From positions 1,984,001 to 2,048,000 of the forward strand of contig JANUWI010000001.1 in NCBI GenBank assembly GCA_025504975.1: a stretch of DNA of 64,000 nucleotides, given 5' to 3'. Origin of the DNA: Plenodomus lindquistii. Lineage: Eukaryota; Ascomycota; Dothideomycetes; Pleosporales; Leptosphaeriaceae. This document shows positions 52,425 to 63,969 of this stretch, piece by piece (within the stretch, counting starts at the first letter, position 1; each line of letters begins with the position of its first letter). Position numbers and translations under genes: made by a program. The notes under the pieces are model-generated. The model was not told where the DNA came from. It saw nothing but the letters and a program-made list of their open reading frames with translations, and searched no databases.

Positions 52425-53608
52425 ATGAGCTGGTTTAGCCAACCGGCCAGCGAGCCTACGACGGCTGCTGCGCTGCCAGACGTGCGCGTCCAGGTGGCTG
52501 ACCAGCAACCACACGACTTCTATTTACAGCCTAGTTCTAGCAGTGCCAGCAGGTCCGCAGCGAGCCGTGTGGGCACTGTGTGTGTCGACAGGACGCATTC
52601 CAAGACGCATGTTCATTCGGTCTCACTCTTTGATGTCGGCATCTTGAAAGATACCATTCTCCCTTCACTCACACTTCACTCTGGCTTGGCGGCAGTTGCG
52701 TACGGAGCTGGCCGCTACACACAACGGGTTGACGCGAAAGATTGGCTTTGGTCAAGTGGTCAAGTGGCAAACGCCTGGTGGTCTGCAATCGGACGACGGA
52801 TTGCTTCGGGCTATACTGTATCGCAGGCGTTCAGTCGCTTGTCATGGCATGAGCGTGTCATCCTGACAGGTGTGACGCTTTGGGGTGGACGTTTGTTCTA
52901 CCGTGTTGCGCGCCGCTCCATTCAACGTGGCAAGGATGACCCACGGTACGACGAAGTCAAGAAAGAGGATAACTTCTGGGGCAATGCGTTGTTAAAGGTC
53001 TTCGTTCCCGAGGCGTTGTTCCAGGTGCTTATCAGCTTGCCATTCACCGCACCTTTCAGACACGAAGGCGCAGTATTGATGGGATATCACCCGTTGATCC
53101 AAATGCTTGCCGTTGGTCTCTACTCGTCTGGTCTCGCTCTCGAAACAATTGCAGACCACCAGCTCGACCAATACAAGGCAGAAGGCGGAAAGGGCATCTT
53201 GCGCGACGGTGTTTGGAGTCTCGTTCGCCACCCCAAGTAAGGCAATCAATCCCCAGGTGACCACAACCACTAACCTCAAACAGCTACCTCGGTGATTCCT
53301 TAGTTCATATCTCATTTATCGTTATGCTCTACGGATCCGACATGCTCGCGCCCATCGAGTTACTCGGCCCAATCGCAAACTACTACTTCCTGCGCCTCTA
53401 CGGCGGAGACAACGAGAAGGAACAGTCCCAAGAGCGCCGCTATTCTGCATCTCAACCAGAGAAGTTTGCTGAGCTTGAAAAGTTCCGCGCAGACAAGAAT
53501 GCGTTTTGGCCAAGCGCTGATGAGCTGAGCAATAAGTGGCTGTGGACTGTGTTGGGCATTGGCGGTTTGGGCGTTGCGATTGAGCAGACGTTGAGGAGCT
53601 TCTTTTAA
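52425..53608 (+). CDS. DUF1295 / steroid-5-alpha-reductase-like membrane protein
   Basis: Exons 52425-53236 and 53284-53608, joined in phase 2 as VRHPNYLGDS, give 378 residues. Several hydrophobic helices occur (PSLTLHSGLAAVAYGAG, WGNALLKVFVPEALFQVL, LIQMLAVGLYSSGLALETIA). The C-terminal block DQYKAEGGKGILRDGVWSLV followed by RHPNYLGDSL is the NADPH-binding signature of DUF1295/5-alpha-reductase and isoprenylcysteine methyltransferase-like enzymes. It is likely in the ER or mitochondrial membrane; the substrate is unknown. The final helix WLWTVLGIGGLGVAIEQTL closes the protein. Confidence 0.85.
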
Positions 53609-54051
53609 GGACGAACAGGAGGCTTGACCTCTGGATTGATGTACGTGCGACTTTATGTGATTCGGGAACGATGTACGGCTTTGTTCTACTTCATCTGATC
53701 AAGTATGATATGAACAACTTCTTCAAAGCTCGCACAGTTGGCCAGTGCCCATGTTGGACTCATGCAATTCTCATAGACTAATGCCAGGTTCGTCAAGTGA
53801 GCATACGATTCCTTGTGATTGATTTCAATCGATCCTCGTTTTCATCATCCCTCCTAGTGATGAGATGGCCAGTATATCGTTCGCCAGTGCGTCGATCGCA
53901 CGGCTCCACGCAGCACTGGAGACGTTAAAGACATGCATAGAAATGAGGACCTGTCTTCTATATCTTCCAAATCATCTCCTCAAGAAGCACCACCCAACCC
54001 TTCCACACATCGACCCATCTCAACGCTCAAATCATACAAAAGCCTCAAACA
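53609..54051. other. intergenic region
   Basis: 443 bp between two plus-strand genes; nothing recognised. Confidence 0.5.
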
Positions 54052-54404
54052 ATGACCATAGAACCCGCCGGCATAGCCGCACTGTCTATCTTCATCCCGC
54101 TCGGCTTCGTCGCCATGTGCTGGGCCCTCCTCGCAAACGCTCGTGAGAAGAAAAACAAAAAGCGGACTAAAAAGTACTTTGTCAGAGCCCATCATCCTCA
54201 GCATCAAAAGCCGAAGACTCCACATCCGACGATACACCATATAGTTCCTTCACATTCTCCGCCATCGGCACCAGCAAACTCGACTCCGCTGGCTCCCGTA
54301 CAACCTGCTTTATCGCCTCCTGCACAGCCACCCCCGGCAGTGACTGTGCCCCATTCTCCTGCACGGGTTACACGGCGGGGAGAAGATTCAGCTTCTCAGG
54401 ATAA
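54052..54404 (+). CDS. small single-pass membrane protein, splicing ambiguous
   Basis: The preferred model has exons 54052-54142 and 54202-54404, giving 97 residues. The 59-bp intron has a GTGAGA donor, a GGACTAAA branch site and a CCTCAG acceptor. The N-terminus MTIEPAGIAALSIFIPLGF, continuing VAMCWALLANA, is one membrane helix; the exon-2 part is Ser/Thr/Cys-rich (SKAEDSTSDDTPYSSFTF) with C-ending codons. If unspliced, the same start gives a 148-residue protein with a basic then Pro-rich tail. The spliced form has the better codon pattern. Function is unknown. Confidence 0.5.
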
Positions 54405-55002
54405 TGGTCTTAGTTCTGCGGCATTGCATGCTGCTGATCCAAGTCTTCGGGCTGATATGGACGCGAATAGGGTTCCTGGGGCGGTTCCTGGAGCTTGATG
54501 TGAATTCGAAGGTGCGTTTGGATGGCTGGCCAGATGCTGGAAAGTAACAACGGCTGGCTTGGAACCTTTGAAGGCGCGTTCATACATCGTACATAGAGGA
54601 CTTTTCAGAAGCTGTGTGCAAATCCATGGTCTTCTTGCTAATGTATAGGATCAAGTTCCACGCACCGGTGGTGAGGTGGAATCTCCATAGAACTAAACTC
54701 TTTCGTAGATGTTGTCCATCGTACCCAATGTTGAGACATATTTGGCCATCGTCGCTCCTGTGCATGAGTCTGTAGAACTTGGTGGCCTCATGTCTCTCAC
54801 AACTGCTCCGCGCATTCTTCGAGGAACAGCACATTTGGTACAGTCTCCGACCTCCGGCACACAGACTTCGATGCTTGAAAACGAGTTGTACTTCGCTCAC
54901 AACGCCAACGTCGCTAGGAAGCGGTGCATGTTCTCGGAGTGATTGTGCATTTCTCTGCACTTTCGAACATTTTGTTATGATTTTGCTCATTCCACACGTC
55001 CT
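54405..55002. other. convergent 3' region
   Basis: Lies between the small membrane protein gene and the POP4 stop. Open frames on both strands at about 54580-54990 lack family features; nothing else was seen. Confidence 0.5.
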
Positions 55003-55701
55003 TCATATATCCGGTTGATAGTGCATCCTGAACTTTCGATTTGCCCTATCGGCTGCTCTCGCCTGGAATTGCTCTCCGTTGAGCTCGAGCACCAAGGGCT
55101 TTCGTGGCTCTTTCCCAGGGATGACTGGCAGCGATATCTCGAACCGGAAAATCGTGTGCTCTTTGGGCACCGACTTGACCACGTTCCTCTTCGTAATGAT
55201 TACAAATGTGAATCTTGTATCATGCACAATGAGACCCTCCAGTCCTACTCGGCTCACGCAGCGACTCCGCACTACTGTGACGTTGGCATAGTGCATGTCC
55301 GCGCTCGCAAGCAGCTGTCCACTTGCACTCGGTATGATATGCGCGGCGCGATCGGCGTGATTGAGACCTAGTATGTCCTGCATGTATTGTGTCCAGAGGT
55401 TGTGTAGCGGTTCGTAGAGGGCGTATTTCTGATGCTCTTTAGGGATATCGTTGAGGCATAGCTTGCGCTTCTGAGCAGCAGATAGTGGACGGGGCTTGTT
55501 CTTGCTGCGCTTTCGAGCAACGGCTTTGCGCTCGTTAAGGGCTTGTCGGCGGACTGCGCGTGCAGAGGGCTCGGGCGAGGTTGCGCGGATGGGGAGGGGA
55601 CGTTTGATGACACGCTCGTTGTAGTGGGTGGCTGCGGTGTCGGGAGAGAAGGCGCGCTCGAGCAGAGTTTGCGCAAAGGGTTGCGCTTTGCAGTCTGCCA
55701 T
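55003..55701 (-). CDS. POP4: POP4/RPP29, RNase P and RNase MRP protein subunit
   Basis: A single exon gives 232 residues from the ATG of MADCKAQPF; three codons upstream in frame start with TTG, not ATG. The basic middle (RKRSKNKPRPLSAAQKRKLC) leads into the conserved region YEPLHNLWTQYMQDILGL, then ADMHYANVTVVRSRCVSRVG, EGLIVHDTRFTFVIITKRN and KSVPKEHTIFRFEI, which is the Sm-like barrel of Rpp29/POP4. The protein acts in tRNA 5' maturation and pre-rRNA cleavage in the nucleolus. The length is usual for fungal members. Confidence 0.9.
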   Translation of the reverse strand: MADCKAQPFAQTLLERAFSPDTAATHYNERVIKRPLPIRATSPEPSARAVRRQALNERKAVARKRSKNKPRPLSAAQKRKLCLNDIPKEHQKYALYEPLHNLWTQYMQDILGLNHADRAAHIIPSASGQLLASADMHYANVTVVRSRCVSRVGLEGLIVHDTRFTFVIITKRNVVKSVPKEHTIFRFEISLPVIPGKEPRKPLVLELNGEQFQARAADRANRKFRMHYQPDI

Positions 55702-55956
55702 TGTGGGCAATGTCTCGAGGTGTCGTGTGGTGTTGAGAGCCTGTACGTCTGCTGGGCCCGGAAGATGACGGTGGAGTGGGACTTGAAAAAGTGCGCACGG
55801 ACGTCACTTCCCCAGATTTTGAATCCACGCCAAAAGGGACGCCAATGAGCAGGCACGGTGGAGGAAGAAAGTCCGAAGTTCAAGGAGAGAGATGCAGTGT
55901 ACAAGTCCCCATGCACACTATCAACCTCTACGCAACAGCCCGTCTGTCCACGTAGC

Positions 55957-56388
55957 TTATAGCTTGGTCTTGCCGGCTGCTTCGGCCTTTTGCTGCTCGT
56001 GTATGTAACCGTTGGCTACAGGACTCCAGCCCTGACTTGCAGCTTGGGGTAGAGGGAAGGGCGGCTTCTTCAGATTCTGTGTGAAGAATACGGGGTGTCG
56101 AACTGCGCTGTCGTACAGTGGTGTGAAGAAGGTTGCTGGGGTCTGAGGAGGGCCAAATGGTGGCATGGCTTCTATCTGCGAGCGTGGTTTCGGCGATGTC
56201 GCACTATTCTGGGCGGGTGTTGGGTTGACTGCCTGAGGAGTGAACTGTGTAGTGCGTTGTTGTTGATGCGCATAGGTGGGTTGGGAGGGCTGCTGTGCAG
56301 GCTGGTCAACGTCAGTGAAGGGCCGATGGCGCGTAGAGAGACTCCGTACCTTTGGCCTATGTGGCTGGAGCCCAGAGAACATCTTCAT
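55957..56388 (-). CDS. unidentified Pro/Gln-rich protein
   Basis: Exons 56388-56350 and 56301-55957, with a 48-bp GTACGG...GACCAG intron carrying a CACTGACG branch site, give 127 residues; reading through the intron is also open and gives 143. The sequence is Pro/Gln/Thr-rich, then has TPATFFTPLYDSAVRHPVFF and ANGYIHEQQKAEAAGKTKL. A second ATG two codons on, or a 5' exon, could be the true start. No family is recognised. Its divergent neighbour is the ABC gene 211 bp away. Confidence 0.5.
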   Translation of the reverse strand: MKMFSGLQPHRPKVRSLSTRHRPFTDVDQPAQQPSQPTYAHQQQRTTQFTPQAVNPTPAQNSATSPKPRSQIEAMPPFGPPQTPATFFTPLYDSAVRHPVFFTQNLKKPPFPLPQAASQGWSPVANGYIHEQQKAEAAGKTKL

Positions 56389-56599
56389 ATGCTCTTGTAT
56401 AAATAACAGGACCTCTCACACTATACCACATGAGAGATGCGGCACCGCGTAGACCAAGTCCAACCTCGGCTCGCATGGGTGAAGCTACTAGCTTCGCGGA
56501 GGTAGTCACATCTCCGACACCAACGGCTAAACAACCCATCTGAACGAGAGATTATCACCATGTCCTACAGAACCATCAACACACCTTCAACTCGTCGAG

Positions 56600-58657
56600 A
56601 TGCGAAGAACGCCCAGGGTGCTATTCACAGCCTCAAGGATTTCTCAATTCCATACATCTCGTAGACTATATTCCGATCCGATCGTCAAAATCAACAATGG
56701 CACCTTCTACCGCCAACACCCTTCATCGAAGCTAGCACCCGGGCAAGATGAGACAGCCAACCCGCCATTGTTCCCAAACCTGACATGGTCACTTCCCTCA
56801 ACTTCAACACCAAACCAGCATTGGGCGATTCTCAGCCCCTCGTCAAATATCCGCACCTCGTTCCTGCAGATATTGCGTGGCCAACTGATCTGTCTCCCAC
56901 CAACAGCACGATCTTATCCATACTTGCTTTCACCGGACATCGCTGCCAAGAAAACGAGTCTACGCTACCCTGAAAGAGCAATTGAGTATGTGGGCTTCGA
57001 TGTAGAGCGGAAGGACTTTGGTGGTGCCTACCTGTCTGCACGTTATGAGAGCTTGAAAGAAGATACAGATTTCACTGTGCAACGCTACTTGACTGGCATC
57101 ATCACGTTGAACCCTGGTGAGGAAGAGCTCAAGGCTAAAAGTGTGGATGAGTCGGTCATGCGCAAAGTGATGAGGGATCTAGAGTTGGAAAGGTTTCTGG
57201 AGAAGCCAGTGAGCATGTTGAGCAATGGGCAAAGTCGAAGAGCAAGAATCGGGAAGGCATTGCTCACAGCGCCCGAAGTTTTGTGCTTGGATGCACCGTT
57301 CAGTAGGTTCATCGTGACGAGCGCGAGAACACGATATTGATTCAGGATAGTTGGTCTCGATCCCATTGTGACAAAGAACATCTCAAAGATGCTGCATCGG
57401 CTTGCAGAAGCCAACGCGCCAAGGATCGTACTGTCCCTGAGGCCACAGGACAACATACCCGACTGGATCACTCACATCGTGTACGCAGGTGAAGATGGGA
57501 AGGTTGAGACATTGGGTCTCAAGGAAGAAGTCTTCCAACATCTTAAGACACGCTATAAGGATTCTGAAAGGTCGGAGTCTGCCGATGGAGAGCTCAGCCC
57601 CAAACTAGTAGAACTCCGTCAAGTTGGCCGTCAGCTTTCTCAGAAGGGCGACTTTCAGTCCGGCTCGACAGACTCCCAAATCTCTAGATTAAGCAGAGAT
57701 GGCTACGAGCGAATCGACACCACCTCAGTACCAACCGGTGAACCCATCGTTGAAATGGAAGGCGTACGCATCTCCTACGGGAAGAACTCCGTTCTGGGAG
57801 ATTGGCAACAAGACAACAACGGCACCCCCGAAGAAGGCTTACACTGGACCGTCCACCGTGGCCAACGCTGGGGCATCTTTGGAGCCAATGGTTCAGGCAA
57901 GACAACGCTACTCAGTCTTGTCACATCAGACCACCCGCAAACCTATTCCGCGCCCGTCAAACTGTTCCAGCGATCAAGATTACCAGAGCCCGGCGTACGA
58001 GGCATTACCATCTTCGAGATCCAGTCACGAATGGGCCATGCGTCTCCCGAAGTCCACGCACTCTTTCCCAAGCGGCTCACGCTTCGCACAGCGTTGGAGA
58101 GCGCATGGAGCGATACACCCATTACGAAACCAAGATTAGACGCAGATGCAACGAAGCGTGTAGAAGCATGTCTAAGCTGGTTTGAGTCTGAGCTTAATCC
58201 TCTGTACAAAGCCGACCATAGAGAGAATGGTGATGTGGACTGGGCGTCCAACACCCTCTTCGGAGAGATATCGTTCTCAGCGCAACGCGTACTCCTCTTC
58301 CTTCGCGCTACAATCAGCAATCCCGACATTGTCATCCTAGACGAAGCATTCAGCGGTATGGATGACCTGGTTCGCGACAAGTGTCTACTATTCCTTAGCC
58401 ACGGACAGAGTATGGAATTACACTATACTGATGCAGGACCGAAGCCTGTTAAAAAGGAGGGCGAGGTTGTGGTATCTGGGCTGCAAGAGCACCAGGCACT
58501 GCTTTGTGTGAGTCACAGTCGACATGAAGTACCAGGCTGTATAAGAGAATGGATATGTCTGCCCGAGCCGGGTACTGGTCCGCCACGCTTTGGAAAGTTC
58601 GACGGGCCTGTGGAATTAGATGGAAAGAGGTGGGATGAGATTTGGAACTGGGATTAG
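56600..58657 (+). CDS. twin-NBD ABC protein, probably mitochondrial
   Basis: Exons 56600-57306 and 57346-58657 give 672 residues; the 39-bp intron joins in phase 2 as LDAPFSRIVGLDP. The N-terminus MRRTPRVLFTASRISQFHTS is basic and hydroxylated with no acidic residue, like a mitochondrial presequence. There is no membrane domain. NBD1 has a poor Walker A (WAILSPSSNIRTSFLQI) but a good signature (LSNGQSRRARIGKALL) and Walker B (VLCLDAPF). NBD2 has a perfect Walker A (GIFGANGSGKTTLLSL) and Walker B (IVILDEAFSGMDD) but a weak signature (EISFSAQRVLLF). The layout resembles soluble ModF-like/ABCF-like ATPases. Role unknown. Confidence 0.82.
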
Positions 58658-58782
58658 AGAAGATAAGAACAAAACAAAGATTTCCTCTCTGCTTTGCATA
58701 GAGCATAAAAAGTACAAATAGATTACAAGATGCCAAAAGCACCCAGGAACTATGACTATCCAATACTCAACGATGCGCGCGA

Positions 58783-61700
58783 TCAAGGTCCTGACTCTGC
58801 AGCCTTTACTTTCTTATCGCCTAGCTTGCCAGCCTTCTCCTGTATCTCACCCGCCAGTCTGTCCAAGTAGAACCTTGCAATATCCGCTGGCACGTCTCGA
58901 AACGCCTTTAGTATCTTCTCCACATCTCGTCGTCCATTCTCATAGGCCTGGAGATCTCTATTTCCATAGACGTCTTTGCCCGCTGCATAGCCTTTGTCAA
59001 GACCTCTCCAGAAAACATTGACTGCAACACTCACGCCTTCGTTTGGCGTCGCTGTATGACTCCACATCGGTGGTATGAAGAGCACATCACCTGGCTTCAG
59101 ACCCGCGACGTGCGGGTGCGTGTACCGTAGCTTGGGGTCCTTTGAAGTTAGCACGTCGGTGTTCGAGCTGGATCCTCCTGCAGGGAAGTCGAGGTACTTC
59201 ACATCCGAAGGCGGGTACAGATGTAATGTCTTGGAGCCTCGAACCTGGCAAAGTATATTCGATAAGACATCATAGTGGAGCCAGAGAGACACAGGACCAG
59301 AGATGCGGAGGGGGGAGCTGTGATAGTTGGATTTGACAGCATCAAATACATCGGGTAACTGGAAGTCGGCTGATATAGTGGGAAAGTCATCTTCCAGCTT
59401 GGTAGGAAGCTTGTTTGGCTGACTTGAAGATACAGCGCGGAGGTAGGACTGCGAGCCCTCCGCGATGCCATCTAGGAAGTCTGCAACGGACTTTTTGACA
59501 TACTGAAAGTTCTTGTCTTTGAAGGTCATTCTGTCTGATGAACAATCATGAATGACGAGCTCCCGATCCTGACCAATCTTCTCTTTTAGGTAATCCAGAG
59601 TCCAGAGGTCAGTGCACGGGCCTATATTGAGACCCTCGATGATAGATGGCTTCGAGGCAGCGACGAGGAGTGCGAAGTCTTCCGCAGAGTTGACTTGAAC
59701 CCGGGGGATCTCTGTGATCCTGACATTCTTGACGTTCGTCGTGTGCTTTTTCGCTTTGCCCTGTCGTTTTCCACGAGCCGTTTCACCTGCCTTCGCTTGT
59801 GCTGCGCCGCTGATCTGAGGCGGCAGACAACGCCATGGCTTCGCCCCTTGCGCAAGGCTGGTAATTGTGAAAGGATCTTCGTTCCAGAAGCTCCCCATGG
59901 AGAAGCACACCGCACCCCCACCTACAACCAGAACCTCGTTTCGAGATACGGCGACCGCACCCATGCCGACCAGCAAAGGCCACGTCGATGGTAGCTGCAT
60001 GACAGGGTTTTCGACTATGACTCCCTCAGTACTAGGCTCTAGCAGCAGAAAATCCTCAGCCAGACTGTGCATCCCATTTGCGGAAAGCCCTCCAATCAGC
60101 AGAAGCGAGTCATTCCACGGTACCAGATTGGCACCTACGCGCGCGTAGGCAGAGGTCGATGCACTGCAGCGGACATCATTGGTGCGGTCTGCGAACTTTA
60201 GTCGTGGTGTTGGTGTGGCACAGATGGACCACTCCCATAAGTCATTCACGACCGTGCCGTGTACGCCGATACCACCGGTCAGCAGCCCCCAACTTCCTCG
60301 ACCCTGTACTGAGTGCATCACAGCCATTGCGGCGCCAAATCGTGCGGTCGGTCGCGGACCGTCCACGGGTATGCTCTGCCAACCGTCGGTGGCCGTCCAC
60401 AAAATGCAGTCATCGAGCGCTGTGCCGTCGCTCGATCTGCCACCAAAGACTAGCACGCCACGATCTTGTGACTCCACGCCGAGCTCGACTGAGACACTGT
60501 TATGTCTGTAACGAGCTATCTCGAGGTTCTCCACTTTGGTCCACGTCCCGCTTTGGAAGTGCCAACAATCAGCAAGAGCCTGTGCAGGTGACCCGCGGCC
60601 ACCGACCAACAGTGCCTCCGTATCGCGAATTGATGTGATGGTATGGCACATACGTGCAGTAGCCGGTGGCGAGTCAAAGGCCTCGCCATTAAGATCCTGC
60701 CGCTGTAGGACATCAAGGTCGGAAAGGCGGGCTCGTGTTCCTTGCCCACCATGGGTAGCTACAGTTCCCTGGCCTGATGCGAACGCGGCAGTGAAACGTC
60801 GTGGCGTCACCATGGTATCCTTTGATTGCTTCCATGAATGCAGAGTCATTGTCTCCGCATTGGTCTGGGTTATGCAGCCATTCATGGTGACTGTCTGGCC
60901 TTGGTATGTCTCAGTCGACATCCTTTGCTCCGCGTTTGACGCGACTAGCAGGAAATAATGGCCAGCAAACAAAATGAACTCCTCCCATTCGTCGAACGGC
61001 TCAATGAGATCCAAGCTGCGTCGAACAGCCGATGGGGTGAAGCTATCGTCTGACCATAGGTCCCATAGATTGCGGGCTAACGCTATGGTCGACCAGCCGG
61101 CATTAAGGAAACGGCTCGACTGCTCGGAAAGTGACAGGTATAGCTTCGCCGCTTTTATTGATGTCTGCAGCTTGTCGAAATGTGATAGCATGGTACGAGC
61201 GAAGGGATGGTCTGGTCCTTGGGGTAGGTATTGTTCCAGGATGCAGAAGCGCGCTACATCTGATTAGCATCATGTCGAGGAGAGCAGGATTTTGAGTGAG
61301 CTACCGTCATCGAGTGTGCTTGCCCAACGGATAAGCGCATCGGCGTCATTGACCGGCATGTATGTCACAGACACTTCAGCTACGAAGAGAAAAGAAGTCT
61401 CGGACGCATTGAACTCAGCTCTTAATACCCGTTCAAGAGTATTGAGGTCCCTGAGATCGCAGCCGACAGCTATGTACTGATCACTTCGAAGATACACGGG
61501 TTGCTCGGACGAGCGCAATCTGGTATTGAGTAGCGCCTCTCGAAGGAGCTTGTTTGTGAGCATGCGGTCTCTCTTTTTCTCGATAAGTTGAGGATAGTCA
61601 ACGTCAACAAAGGCGGCCTCTTTGCTCAAGGGACCATATTTATGCCAGAACTGAAATGGCAGAGGATCGCTTCTTGAAGATTAGTTTCAGCAGTCCGGGA

Positions 61701-62113
61701 GACTACAGCGCCGAGTGTCTTACTTACTATCCACAACCCAGATTCACAACAACCTTTGATTTGCCGTTGTCTTCTTCTAGGAAGCGACGAACTACTTGCT
61801 CGATTGCGTGCATTCGTAGCCAATAGCCGCGGTTGATGAGCGGATTGCGTCGTACGAAAGTTGGTACAAATGGCTCATAGAAGTCGGGCTCATTGCTCAA
61901 ATACAATTTAGAGACACTTCTCTTCGACACGATGCTACTATCATTTGTCTACCATTCCCACGTCAGTTCACAGTCATTTCGAAGTTGCGCCGTCGAGGAG
62001 GAGTCTGCTCTCACATTCATAATGTCGACATCTCTCTTTTCCCTTTTAGTTTTCTGATGAGCTTTGCGCTTGGGAGCACCTCTGTTGGGCCCCATGTCTG
62101 TTTTGGCGGCCAT
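58783..62113 (-). CDS. PPM2: TYW4/PPM2, tRNA wybutosine-synthesizing protein 4
   Basis: Four exons (62113-62015, 61948-61728, 61669-61305, 61253-58783) give 1051 residues. The first part is a leucine-carboxyl-methyltransferase-like SAM enzyme (NDSSIVSKRSVSKLYLSNEP, VVVNLGCGYDPLPFQFW). The middle is a kelch-type propeller (RMCHTITSIRDTEALLVGGR, VLVFGGRSSDGTALDDCILW). The C-terminus is a JmjC domain (LWLHYDVLSNILCQVRGSKT with the HxD iron ligands and PPMWSHTATPNEG with the distal histidine). TYW4 methylates and methoxycarbonylates the yW precursor at G37 of tRNA-Phe. All three domains are intact. The spliced NDSS junction matches the usual N-terminal box. It is transcribed divergently from ATG18. 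Confidence 0.93.
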
Positions 62114-62482
62114 GTCTATTATGCTGAAGTTCAATGCAGGGGTGGTGACGAGTCTAGAGATGGGTTTTTGGTGGAGGCACCAGCCACAGCCGCCACAGGG
62201 CGGGGCCAGAGGTGATCCCTGCATCCATCAGGCGGAGATGGAAGCTGTGACCTCCAGGGCTGCGGAGTTGCATCACGCCTTGGAAAGTTGCCAGAGTCGC
62301 ACACACGATGCAAACACATGTCGTCCATACCACTACCCGTTTCTGAGATTAGGAGCATCCAAACGCGTCGTTATCCGCCCTGCACCTGACTCACAAACCG
62401 CTGCTTGGAGCTGCCTTCCGCTATCTCTCGCGACACTGCGTAAACCCTCGCACTCTTTGGTTTCTTAGAACACATGACCGAC
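62114..62482. promoter_or_regulatory. divergent promoter region of TYW4 and ATG18
   Basis: 369 bp between outward-facing ATGs. No defined element was recognised; short frames here have no family. Confidence 0.55.
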
Positions 62483-63969
62483 ATGAATTTCGTGACATTT
62501 AATCAAGATCACAGCCATCTCGGCGTCGGTACGCAAGCCCTTTGCATCTCTGGAGAGCAGCACTCACCGTAGTACCAGGTACTACAAATGGCTATCGCAT
62601 ATATACCACAGATCCGTTCAATAAGCAGTCTGAGTCGCGTGAGGGCGATGTCTCCAGCTTGGAGATGCTATTTTCTACCTCGCTGGTCGCGTTGACGCTG
62701 TCGCCACGGGTACTACGAATTCAAAACACCAAGGTGCGTCTTGCACTCCAGGGACTGACGGTTGCGACTAATTATACTAAGAGGCATTCGACGATATGTG
62801 AAATGACATTTCGCACCGCCATCTTGGCCATGCGCCTGAACAGGAAGCGACTTGTTGTGGTTCTCGAGTCAGAGCTGTACATATACGATATCAGCAACAT
62901 GCAGATGCTGAAGACCGAGAAAACATCGCCGAACCCGAATGGTACTCACACATCACTTCTCCTTTATCATCGATGTACTGACATGGACAGCTATATGCGC
63001 TCTGTCAGCGTCCTCCGAAAACAACTACATCGTATACCCGCTTCCCACCAAGGCCGCACCAGTCACGTTCCAACCGCCGTCGCATGCGCCGCCGAAGGCC
63101 GATCACATTGCGCCAACGAGCGGAGAAGTCTTGATATATGACGCGACGAAGATGGAAGCAGTAAATGTCATCGAGGCACATAACTCGCCGCTTTCATGCA
63201 TTGCGCTTAACAACGATGGCACGCTGCTGGCCACAGCGTCTGAGAAAGGCACTATCATCCGTGTTTTCTCGATACCAGATGCGCAGAAGCTATACCAGTT
63301 CCGTAGGGGCTCTATACCCGCGAGGATATTCAGCATGTCATTCAACTCGACGTCGACTTTGCTCAGCGTCTCGTCGGCGACCGAAACCGTCCATATCTTC
63401 CGCCTCGGCGACTCGAACAAGGGTCGGAGTAACAGCGTGTCTTCAGGCTCGAACATACCAACATCTGCGACGCGCGAACGTAGTAGCAGTCGTGCCAGTG
63501 AGGAGAATCTGGACGAATTCAGTGCAAGTGCTGCCGATTTCCCTGCGCCAGCACGAAAACCCATAAGCCCAACTTTTGCCAGTATGATTCGGCGAACATC
63601 TCAGAATGTGAGCAAGTCATTTGCGGCAACTGTTGGTGGATATCTGCCAAGTGCGGTATCAGAAATATGGGAGCCTTCGCGTGACTTTGCGTGGGTGAAG
63701 ATCCCACGATCCGTGACCAGCTCCGCCTCCGGGTCAATGAGATCTGTGGTTGCCCTCAGCAACAACGGGCCTCAGATCATGGTAGTCACAAGCGAAGGCA
63801 ACTTTTATGTTTTTGATGTTGATCTCGAGAAAGGAGGAGAGGGCGTACTGCACAAGCAATACTCGTAAGTTCCTCGACACCACTGATCAGGACCGGCATT
63901 GGCTAACTTGGCAGCCTTCTTGAACCAAATGAACTGTCAACAAGCAATTCGCAAGATCTTCCGGAATAG
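62483..63969 (+). CDS. ATG18: ATG18, PROPPIN autophagy protein
   Basis: Five exons (62483-62528, 62579-62733, 62782-62941, 62991-63864, 63915-63969) give 429 residues. ATG18 binds PI3P and PI(3,5)P2 and works with ATG2 at the growing autophagosome and on vacuoles. The seven-bladed propeller starts MNFVTFNQDHSHLGVGTTNG, and the lipid-binding FRRG motif lies at about residues 224-227 in QKLYQFRRGSIPARI. A Ser-rich loop (NKGRSNSVSSGSN... SSSRASEENLDE) interrupts blade 6, as in other fungal PROPPINs; it is where membrane insertion and phosphorylation occur in the family. The protein ends SLLEPNELSTSNSQDLPE. The gene is complete within the window. Confidence 0.92.

Noticed and set aside
56357..56539. 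60-codon minus-strand frame starting MGCLAVGVGD as a 5' exon of the Pro/Gln-rich gene
   Set aside because: No splice pair joins it in phase to the downstream frame; it may be a chance frame in the divergent promoter.
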